The notes under the pieces are model-generated. The model worked only from the letters and a program-made list of their open reading frames with translations. It was not told where the DNA came from and did not search any database. From an uncultured euryarchaeote (GTDB lineage: Archaea > Thermoplasmatota > Poseidoniia > Poseidoniales > Thalassarchaeaceae): a stretch of DNA of 15,664 nucleotides. Below, piece by piece: positions 6,486 to 13,113 of the stretch. Location: the NCBI GenBank assembly GCA_937897085.1, contig CALCOR010000290.1, positions 1 through 15,664 of the forward strand, given 5' to 3'. Each line of letters begins with the position of its first letter. Positions within the stretch are counted from its first letter, which is position 1. The translations under genes and the position numbers were made by a program.

Positions 6486-7361
6486 ATGGCGCGTGAATTC
6501 CGACTACGTAAATCGCCATGGTCACCAGAGGGCGAAGTCGAGACGGGACAGGTGCTCGACCGGCGTCAGTTCATTCGCTACTCGTTCAACAGCGCCGCCG
6601 GCGTGATCACCGCCATCAGCCTCGGTGCCATCGGCTTCGCTTCGCTGCTCATGGGAGAATCGGGATCCGGCGGGGGCGATTCGGCAATCCGCTTCTGGGT
6701 GCCAAAGGGTTCCGAGGACAGTGTGTGGTACGGTGACCAGCACCTCGAGTCGATGACCGAATCGGGATTCAAGGATGAGGCGGGGAGGTCAACAACCGGC
6801 ATGTCAGGCGCCTCGGGCGTCTGGTCGGGGTTGCCGGTGAATGTCGTCTACATCCCGCATGAGGAGAACAAGAATCTCCCACCGATGCAGAACAAGCCGA
6901 GAATCCAGTTCATGGATGGCGTCGACCAGACCGGTGCCATCATCGGCTACGGCGGCGATATGGAGGAGGACTCGGCATATGCCGCGCTCAAGGTGAGCAA
7001 CAACATCCTGGTCATCTTCGGCCGCTGCCCGCATCTCTGCTGCATCCCCGGCTGGCAGCTCATCGAGAACAACTTCACCGCCGACAACTGGGAGCCGGGC
7101 GGCCTCGACTCAGGGGGCAACAAACTGTTCTGCATCTGCCACTCCAGCCGCTACGACCCCACCGTCGTAGAGAAGAACACCAACCGCAACCGCGCCAGTG
7201 GGACGGTGTTCCAATACTTCGGAATCAAGCGGACCGGAGGTCCGACACCTGTCGGAATGCCACTCATCCCGTTCACCGTGAACAACGATGTCATCGAGGT
7301 CGTCGACTTCAAGGCTGAGGGGATCGAAGCGATGCTCGACTGGTACACATATTGCGATTGA
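6486..7361 (+). CDS. Rieske [2Fe-2S] protein, Tat-anchored
   Basis: This is the high-potential electron acceptor of the quinol-oxidising complex. Residues 25-31 (DRRQFIR) form a twin-arginine motif just before a membrane helix at about 35-56, as expected for Rieske proteins folded before Tat export. The cluster-binding boxes are CPHLCC (181-186) and CICHSSRYD (216-224). By family rules the ligands are C181, H183, C216 and H219, with a C186-C218 disulfide. S221 and Y223, whose counterparts raise the midpoint potential in characterised Rieske proteins, are kept. Box I is unusual: the Gly of CTHLGC is Cys185, giving an additional cysteine. The 291-aa length is larger than b6f or mitochondrial Rieske, mainly from an inserted stretch between the anchor and box I (about 58-170). 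It sits directly before the cytochrome b gene, as in Rieske/cytb operons. Confidence 0.93.
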   Translation: MAREFRLRKSPWSPEGEVETGQVLDRRQFIRYSFNSAAGVITAISLGAIGFASLLMGESGSGGGDSAIRFWVPKGSEDSVWYGDQHLESMTESGFKDEAGRSTTGMSGASGVWSGLPVNVVYIPHEENKNLPPMQNKPRIQFMDGVDQTGAIIGYGGDMEEDSAYAALKVSNNILVIFGRCPHLCCIPGWQLIENNFTADNWEPGGLDSGGNKLFCICHSSRYDPTVVEKNTNRNRASGTVFQYFGIKRTGGPTPVGMPLIPFTVNNDVIEVVDFKAEGIEAMLDWYTYCD

Positions 7362-7367
7362 GGGGTG
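7362..7367 (+). promoter_or_regulatory. Ribosome binding site deciding the cytochrome b start
   Basis: GGGGTG lies six bases before ATG 7374. The alternative GTG start at 7365 would fall inside this site, so ATG 7374 is favoured. Confidence 0.55.
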
Positions 7368-7373
7368 AGTGAG

Positions 7374-8240
7374 ATGATACTGCAATTCTGGTTCCTGTGG
7401 CTGTTCATCGCGCTGATTGTAGTGCTAGTAGCCTTCACCCTGCGTAAGGAGAGCGAGGAGATGCCGCGCAAGGAGATTCTGCGCGCTGTCGAAGCATCCA
7501 CGAAGATGGGGCTGGCGGAGAAACTGTTCCTGTGGGTGTTCTCCTGGCTAGACACCCGTTTCCGCATCCAGGATTACTGGGCGATGAGCCGCGACGCTTA
7601 CCACAGCATGCACCGACAGATGCCGATGACGCATGCCGAGAAGTACAAACTGCGCATCATCTGGTACTGGTATCCACTCTACTGCCTCGGTGGAATCTCC
7701 TTCCTGGCGTTCATCCTGCTGATCATCACCGGCACTGTGCTCGGAATATACTACGTTCCGGGAGGAGAGGGCGACCCGAGTCCTGCCTACGGCAGCATGC
7801 AGTTCATCATGACACAGTTGCCGTTCGGCTACATCATGCGCTCGCTGCACCACTGGGGGACGCACTTCATGGTCGCCTCTGTGTTCCTGCATATGTGCCG
7901 CGTCTACTTCACCGGCGCCTACCGCAACCCCCGAGAACTCAACTGGCTCATCGGGGTCGGCCTGATGTTCTTCACCATCTTCTTCGGTTACTCGGGCTAT
8001 CTGCTCCCATGGGATGCACTCGCCTTCGGCGCCGCCACCATCGGCATCAACATGGCGAACTCGACGCCATTGATCGGTGGATGGGTCGCTAGAGCGTTGT
8101 TCGGGGGGACCAGCCTGTCGGGGGCGACCGTGACCCGGATGTACTTCCTGCACGTGTTCATCCTGCCCGTCATCGTTACAGCACTGATCATCGTGCACCT
8201 GTTCATCGTCTGGGTACAAGGGATAGCGGAGCCACATTGA
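7374..8240 (+). CDS. Cytochrome b6-like subunit (N-terminal half of cytochrome b)
   Basis: This is the four-helix heme-bearing half of a split, b6f-type cytochrome b. Numbering from ATG 7374 (288 aa), the heme ligands are H159 and H173 in helix B (RSLHHWGTH, then FLHMCRVYFTG) and H260 and H275 in helix D. The spacing is 13 residues in helix B and 14 in helix D, and 14 is the b6f-type value. The stretches YCLGGI (helix A), YRNPREL and GYLLPWD are near-identical to plastid b6 sequences. C104 in YCLGG aligns with the b6 cysteine that covalently holds heme c(n)/c(i) at the Qn site. An extra N-terminal helix (1-21) and a roughly 70-residue basic segment precede helix A and are not present in b6. 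A GTG at 7365 would add three residues. The second cytochrome b half is the next gene. Confidence 0.93.
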   Translation: MILQFWFLWLFIALIVVLVAFTLRKESEEMPRKEILRAVEASTKMGLAEKLFLWVFSWLDTRFRIQDYWAMSRDAYHSMHRQMPMTHAEKYKLRIIWYWYPLYCLGGISFLAFILLIITGTVLGIYYVPGGEGDPSPAYGSMQFIMTQLPFGYIMRSLHHWGTHFMVASVFLHMCRVYFTGAYRNPRELNWLIGVGLMFFTIFFGYSGYLLPWDALAFGAATIGINMANSTPLIGGWVARALFGGTSLSGATVTRMYFLHVFILPVIVTALIIVHLFIVWVQGIAEPH

Positions 8241-8249
8241 GGGATAGTC

Positions 8250-11144
8250 ATGGGTTTGATGGACAACTTCGGGCGCATCGCTGACGTCTACATCCGCGAA
8301 AAGGAGCAGCTGCGCGACTCTGAGAAGGAGCGCCGCAGGGTGTTCACGGGGCATCCGTTCTGGCCGCACGAGGTGTTGCGTGACAGCATCATCTTCGCCG
8401 CCATGATGGCAGTGCTCCTGTTCTATTCGTGGATCATCCCGCCGCCGCTGCACATCTCCGCCGATCCGTTCGCTCAGGCGGGATTCGTGTTCCCTGATTG
8501 GTACGTGCTGTTCTCCTACGGATACCTCCGCTGGGGTGAGTACCTGCCGCAGTTCGACATCCCGCTGCCGAGCATCATCGGGAACTTCTTCGGCAGCCCG
8601 ATCATCTCCTGGAACGCAGGCTGGTGGGGGGCCTTCCTGACCGGATTCCCTGTTGGGATCCTGGCGCTGCCGCCGTTCCTCGGGGGGCGTGCCAAACGGG
8701 GTGTGGAAGACCCGTGGTTCGCCACCGCCGGGGCGATCTACCTGGCGCACGTATGGTTCATCTCAGTCTATTCGATCAACATCTTCCTCGACATCTACAA
8801 CAAGAACCGCTCCGACTACTGCCTGCACAACACGCATGCAGGATTGAGTTGTGGTGTCCGCGAACCGTGGGTGGCCGACCTGTTCAACGCCGCTCCATGG
8901 ATCTTGACTGGGATCTTCATTTGGGTGACGCTCTACTTCGCGATCCGCTGGTTCCTAGTCACGTCAGCGGGAGCCAGGACGACTCCTCGACTCGGGAAAC
9001 AGGTCGCCGTGGGCACCTTGCTGGTGACTGTGCTGTTTTCCGCGTTCGCCTGGCCCGTGTATGACAACGGTTTCTGGGATCTCGGTGGGTTCGGCGCCAT
9101 GGACGACGTCGATGATCTAGCCACGATGCGCGGCCAGCCTTCTGACACGCTCGTGGCCATCGAAGAGGGGCACGACTGGGATGATTTGCAGACGGCCTGC
9201 CTGACCTATGCGGACAGTGGAGAGAACGCGGTGTGGGATGACAAGATGTTCAGCGGGGACGATGCCCAGGACAGAGACGATTGGTGCCTGATACCTGCGA
9301 ATCGCTGGCTCGATTGGACGATTCACCAACCGACTCAGAAACAGATTATCGATTTCTCCGACGCAAACAACCACCAGCAGGTGCACACCGTTGCCGGAGA
9401 GGTGACCAGCGGTACGAACGCGTTGAGCGATTCCTACCAGTCCAACGGAACTCACAGCACCAGCCGCACATACGCGATGGTCATCGAGGACCTCGGACTG
9501 GAGACTGCCGAGGTGGACCTCGGCTGCACCTTCCGCACGAGCACGCGTAAGGCGGGCGACCACACGCTCGGCCTTTCGGTCAGTGATTCTGCGGGCAAGG
9601 TGGTCGCATCGCTGGCGGGCAACCCCGAGGAAGGCTCGACCTGTGTGACGCGCACAGTTCACCTCGCTCCGGGCGCATACACGGTTGACTTCACAATCGA
9701 TTCCACCTTCAACACCCCGGAGAACTCCAATGTCACAGTCGATGCCTCCTCCTCCGTGCTGGCCTTCCAGCCGCTGTTCCTCGATTCAGACACCGGGATG
9801 GCTGTTGACCGCGGCACCACCAACCTCGATGACGCTGCCCTGATGGCGCTGACGGTGGAGAACCCCACCTACCATCGAAACCCGAAGAGCCTCGACGCCA
9901 AACTGACCTACTCCCTGTTCATTCCCTGCCTGGGAGTCGGTGCGGTCGTCTACGTCACCATGCGCGGCATGGCGCGCGGCTACGAGTATGAGATGAACAA
10001 GTGCTACGGGTGCGACCTGTGCGACGACGCCTGTCCGGTGCGCATGTTCAACGCCTGTGACAAGCTGAACATCATCTACAACACCTGGAACAACGAACAC
10101 GACGGCGTACCGATGTACTCCTGCCTCACCTGTGGTGCATGCACCAATGCCTGTCCGCAGTTGGTCGACTACGATACCTACGTCGACATCCGTCGCAACC
10201 TCGTAGTGGGTGGCCCTCCGGAAGCGGATATCCCCCACTCCGTGCTCTCAGCGGTGATGATCGCTGAGGCAGAGGAGGAGTTCGATGACGACTTCATCTC
10301 GGTGGAGGACTACCCGATCGACTCCAACGTCGGTTACTACGGAGGGTGCGTCGACTACTTCGACCAGGAGATGATCTTCAGCCACAAGAACCACGGCGCG
10401 ATGAATCTCGGTGAGACGACCACGGCGGCGTTCACCCTGTTCGAGGAGGCGGACCTGGATGTGTCATATCTTGGGCGTGACTTCCTCAAGTGCAGCGGGC
10501 ACGACCAGAAGTGGCAGGGCATGACAGAGGTGTTCGAGAAGTTGAGGGACTACAACCAGAAGAAACTCAAGCAGACCGGCATCGACACGCTGGTCACCAG
10601 CTGCGCCGAGTGTTTCAGGACGTTCTCACTCGATTACGAACTCGACATGAAGGTGATGCACACCACCGAGTATCTCATCGAGAACGGCTACGAAGTGGAC
10701 CTCGCCGTCGAAGATGAGACGAAGGTCACCTTCCACGACCCCTGTCGGCTCGGACGCCACATGAACCTCTACGAGCCACCGCGCGACCTCATCAAGGCTG
10801 TCAAGGGTGTGGAGTTGGTCGAGATGGAGCACAACCGCGAGGAGGGTGGCTGCTGCGGAGTGTCAGCGATGCAGTCATGCAACGAGGACAGTCGCATCGT
10901 ACGTATCGCCCGCTTCGAGGAGGTGCTGGCAACGGGTGCGGACATGATGCTCACCAGTTGTCCGAAGTGCGTGGCGCACTTCGAGTGCCTCAAGTTCGAG
11001 GGTGACCCGAGATACGACTTCGAGATCCTCGATGTGGTATCCTTCCTCGCTCGTCAGGTCGACGAGAAGAAGGCCGCAGGGGCTGAAGCAATCCAACTCG
11101 GCAGCGAAGAAGTAAGCAGCACTTCGGTCGAAGCGAGCAGCTGA
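8250..11144 (+). CDS. Fusion: cytochrome b C-terminal half (subunit IV-like) + extracytoplasmic domain + HdrD-like Fe-S module
   Basis: This 964-aa fusion protein is preceded by GAGGGA seven bases before its ATG. Residues 35-240 resemble b6f subunit IV: PFWPHEVLRD, helix E (45-63), the Qo motif PDWY (82-85, replacing PEWY), and helices at about 125-142, 155-181 and 217-237. A loop at 191-201 has C-x-H-x2-H-x4-C. A further helix (253-272) leads to a roughly 280-residue beta-rich extracytoplasmic domain with cysteines 317, 346, 426 and 465. A last helix (552-571) returns the chain to the cytoplasm. There, two [4Fe-4S] motifs (C585/588/591/595 and C625/628/631/635) and two CCG-type domains follow, as in HdrD/GlpC. 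The second is intact (C832, CCG 868-870, C904, C907). The first has CSG (748-750). Basic loops (RAKR 147-150; RTTPRLGK 243-250) fall on the cytoplasmic side. It probably connects quinone chemistry to a cytoplasmic redox partner; direction and partner are unknown. Confidence 0.9.
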   Translation: MGLMDNFGRIADVYIREKEQLRDSEKERRRVFTGHPFWPHEVLRDSIIFAAMMAVLLFYSWIIPPPLHISADPFAQAGFVFPDWYVLFSYGYLRWGEYLPQFDIPLPSIIGNFFGSPIISWNAGWWGAFLTGFPVGILALPPFLGGRAKRGVEDPWFATAGAIYLAHVWFISVYSINIFLDIYNKNRSDYCLHNTHAGLSCGVREPWVADLFNAAPWILTGIFIWVTLYFAIRWFLVTSAGARTTPRLGKQVAVGTLLVTVLFSAFAWPVYDNGFWDLGGFGAMDDVDDLATMRGQPSDTLVAIEEGHDWDDLQTACLTYADSGENAVWDDKMFSGDDAQDRDDWCLIPANRWLDWTIHQPTQKQIIDFSDANNHQQVHTVAGEVTSGTNALSDSYQSNGTHSTSRTYAMVIEDLGLETAEVDLGCTFRTSTRKAGDHTLGLSVSDSAGKVVASLAGNPEEGSTCVTRTVHLAPGAYTVDFTIDSTFNTPENSNVTVDASSSVLAFQPLFLDSDTGMAVDRGTTNLDDAALMALTVENPTYHRNPKSLDAKLTYSLFIPCLGVGAVVYVTMRGMARGYEYEMNKCYGCDLCDDACPVRMFNACDKLNIIYNTWNNEHDGVPMYSCLTCGACTNACPQLVDYDTYVDIRRNLVVGGPPEADIPHSVLSAVMIAEAEEEFDDDFISVEDYPIDSNVGYYGGCVDYFDQEMIFSHKNHGAMNLGETTTAAFTLFEEADLDVSYLGRDFLKCSGHDQKWQGMTEVFEKLRDYNQKKLKQTGIDTLVTSCAECFRTFSLDYELDMKVMHTTEYLIENGYEVDLAVEDETKVTFHDPCRLGRHMNLYEPPRDLIKAVKGVELVEMEHNREEGGCCGVSAMQSCNEDSRIVRIARFEEVLATGADMMLTSCPKCVAHFECLKFEGDPRYDFEILDVVSFLARQVDEKKAAGAEAIQLGSEEVSSTSVEASS

Positions 11145-11178
11145 ATCAGCGCGAGTGAGCGAGCGCAGCATTGAGAAT

Positions 11179-11200
11179 GGGTGACCACCCGGATGAATCC
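11179..11200. other. Two adjacent short dyads in the only long gap of the cluster
   Basis: GGGTGACCACCC (11179-11190, five-base arms, two-base centre) is directly followed by GGATGAATCC (11191-11200, four-base arms). They lie in the 67-base gap between the fusion gene and the ferredoxin gene, just before the ferredoxin ribosome binding site (GAGG, 11201-11204). They might be a regulatory or processing site. Short dyads also occur by chance. Confidence 0.2.
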
Positions 11201-11211
11201 GAGGATGACCG

Positions 11212-11544
11212 ATGACCACGCTGGATGAACTCGCCGCGCGGCGCCAAGCCGAGACGGATCGAGTCATGTTGATGATGAATCGCATGCGTACCAAGCAGCG
11301 CGAAGAGATTCGCGGTGGGGACGACGTGGTGGCGTTCGTCAACGAGGAGGCGTGCATCGGCTGCGATCAGTGCATCATCGTCTGTGACGACGATGCGATC
11401 GAACTCTATGACGTTCCCAACCGCTCACCGATCATCGATGTCGACATCAACCGCAAGGCGCGGGTCATCCGCGACAACTGCACCGGCTGCAGGCTGTGTG
11501 TGCTCGCCTGCCCTACCAAGGCCATTGTATCGATTGACCGTTGA
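11212..11544 (+). CDS. Two-[4Fe-4S] ferredoxin
   Basis: This 110-aa soluble ferredoxin has a charged helical N-terminal extension (residues 1-40). Cluster site 1 is C48, C51, C54, C58 (CIGCDQCIIVC) and site 2 is C90, C93, C96, C100 followed by Pro (CTGCRLCVLACP). The Pro usually following the fourth cysteine is Asp at site 1. The roughly 31-residue spacer between the sites is longer than in clostridial ferredoxins and resembles the ferredoxin-like subunits of larger complexes. It follows the cytochrome b-HdrD fusion by 67 bases on the same strand, with GAGG seven bases before its ATG. It is the natural candidate for an electron carrier to or from the Fe-S module of that fusion in the cytoplasm, or a peripheral subunit of it. 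Confidence 0.9.
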   Translation: MTTLDELAARRQAETDRVMLMMNRMRTKQREEIRGGDDVVAFVNEEACIGCDQCIIVCDDDAIELYDVPNRSPIIDVDINRKARVIRDNCTGCRLCVLACPTKAIVSIDR

Positions 11545-11555
11545 GGAGGGGAAAC

Positions 11556-11861
11556 ATGGCAAAGGAAGAAGATCCGGTCCGGTTCGGGGCTGAGTTCGGA
11601 CCCTATCGCTCAAGTCGCACCCGCGGTGTCTCCGTATCGACATTCAAGACACTGGTGTGGATCTCCAATCTGGGCGGACTGTTCCTGTGCGTCATCGCCC
11701 TCGAGATGATGATCGTGCAGCAGCGATTCTGGTGGGGCCTCGCCGCTGCCATCGCCGGTATCGCCATCGCCCTGTTCCCCTCCAACTACGAGATCACCGG
11801 AATGGAGACCCTCGAAGGCGCCGAGGGCGCCGAAGATGAGGAAAGTGGAGTGGAGGACTGA
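11556..11861 (+). CDS. Small two-TM membrane protein closing the cytochrome cluster (101 aa)
   Basis: The start at 11556 is chosen because GGAGGGG lies four bases before it. The in-frame ATG at 11541 lies upstream of that site and overlaps the ferredoxin stop. The N-terminus is soluble and charged (MAKEEDPVRFGAEFGPYRSS). It is followed by helices at about 31-54 (TLVWISNLGGLFLCVIALEMM) and 58-76 (FWWGLAAAIAGIAIALF), and an acidic tail (GAEGAEDEESGVED). It was not recognised as a known family. By position (11 bases after the ferredoxin, last gene of the run) it is probably a small accessory subunit of the quinol-oxidising complex. It converges with the glutamate-cysteine ligase gene, leaving eight bases between the two stops and no visible oligo-T terminator. 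Confidence 0.7.
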   Translation: MAKEEDPVRFGAEFGPYRSSRTRGVSVSTFKTLVWISNLGGLFLCVIALEMMIVQQRFWWGLAAAIAGIAIALFPSNYEITGMETLEGAEGAEDEESGVED

Positions 11862-11869
11862 GGGGCGAT

Positions 11870-13102
11870 TCATCTGCTGAGTTCCGCCATCTCGGCAGCC
11901 ATCCCCAGCAGCGCCAGTTCAGCCACCAGTCCATGCCATCCTTCGGCCCTCTCGAGCAGACCTGCTGCTTCCGCATCGCCTTCGAGGTCCTCGGGAGCGT
12001 GGAAGCGACTCGAGGGAGAGTTGAGGTTGGCCATCACCCCCTTGCGGTCGTTGGTGCGGTAGAACCAGGCGCACACCCGGCCACCGGCGCCATACATGCA
12101 CGGCTCGACCACCGAGTCACCCCAGCGGAGTGCGGTCGGCACCCCCTCCTGAAGCAGAAAATCCTCCGCATCCTGCCCACCTTTCCCGTAGGTGAGGCGA
12201 TTCAGCCTCCGGTTGGACAGTTCCAGCAGTTCCTCGCCCGAGCCGATCTCTATGATTCCCAGACCATAGGTTCCAGAGTCATTCTTCACGAACATCACCG
12301 GCTCTCCTGATATCCCGTGCTCGGCGTACTTCCCCCGAATGTGACCGAAGCATTCGTCCACCTCGGCCGCCAGTTCGATGAGGCAGGTCTCTCTTTCGAG
12401 GCACTTGTCCTCGGAGACGATCCAGTGCGTTCCGAGCAGCCATGGATCGATTCCGATGAGTTCGGCGGCCTCGTCGATGAACGGTTGCACTGCGCGGAAG
12501 TGGGATGACTTGCGCCGTTTGTGCCAGCCCATATCTTGAGGTGGTGTGACGGGAATATCACCGAGTCCAGTCAAGGGGCCGGAAGTCAGGTCGTTGTTGA
12601 GCAGCAGCAGGTCAGGGGTTGCACCCTCAACTGAGATTCCGTCGGCCGTCTGAATCACCGCTGAGAGGAGCAGTTCTCCTTCGTGGCCTTCGAGGGCGGA
12701 GTGGCCGACGAGTTCAGGTGAGCCGATGGTGACAAAGCGGCCCTTCTGGGCGAGCATGTTGGAGAGCACGCGCAGATTCTCGACATAGCCAGTATTACGA
12801 GTATGGCTCTCAGGCCAGATGTGGATGTGCTTCGCTTCCGGGTATTCACGGTCGACCCAGGCGACCAGACACTGGGAGAGGTCGCGGCGGTCCCGCCTAC
12901 CGATGTTGTTGAAGCCGGCCGGAAAGGCGTTGGCATCTACGGCGGCGACCTTCCAACCGGCGTCGCGCACGTCGATGGAGCCGTAGATCAGGTCGGGCAG
13001 CGCGGCACGCTGGGCGGCGAAGAAATCGGTGAGGGCGGGGCGGGCGGCCTCGAGGCGCGGCTGGAGTTGCGCGAGCAGTTCAGGTCCACTGAATTCTTCC
13101 AT
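11870..13102 (-). CDS. gshA: Glutamate-cysteine ligase, GshA type (Acidithiobacillus-like family)
   Basis: It joins glutamate and cysteine to gamma-glutamylcysteine using ATP, the first step of low-molecular-weight thiol synthesis. The 410-aa protein matches the proteobacterial GshA family (Pfam GshA type), which is distinct from the E. coli and haloarchaeal ligases. Visible blocks are SIDVRDAGWKVAAVDANAF then PAGFNNI (43-67), ESHTRNTGY (98-106), KRRKSSHF (195-202) and an ATP-binding-like FVKNDSGTYGLGI (271-283). LLQEGVPT and VVEPCMYG follow toward the C-terminus. The length is close to the family's roughly 430. The second of two close ATGs (13102) is taken as the start because GGGAG lies six bases before it; ATG 13108 overlaps that site. 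It follows asnB by eleven bases on the same strand. No glutathione synthetase is in the window, so the product may be used as such. Confidence 0.82.
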   Translation of the reverse strand: MEEFSGPELLAQLQPRLEAARPALTDFFAAQRAALPDLIYGSIDVRDAGWKVAAVDANAFPAGFNNIGRRDRRDLSQCLVAWVDREYPEAKHIHIWPESHTRNTGYVENLRVLSNMLAQKGRFVTIGSPELVGHSALEGHEGELLLSAVIQTADGISVEGATPDLLLLNNDLTSGPLTGLGDIPVTPPQDMGWHKRRKSSHFRAVQPFIDEAAELIGIDPWLLGTHWIVSEDKCLERETCLIELAAEVDECFGHIRGKYAEHGISGEPVMFVKNDSGTYGLGIIEIGSGEELLELSNRRLNRLTYGKGGQDAEDFLLQEGVPTALRWGDSVVEPCMYGAGGRVCAWFYRTNDRKGVMANLNSPSSRFHAPEDLEGDAEAAGLLERAEGWHGLVAELALLGMAAEMAELSR

Positions 13103-13113
13103 ACGCATCTCCC

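Noticed and set aside
7548..8750. A 400-codon open frame on the minus strand
   Set aside because: It is antisense to the b6-like and fusion genes. Its product is rich in Arg, Asp, His and Gln with no domain, as expected from the complement of GC-rich membrane genes.
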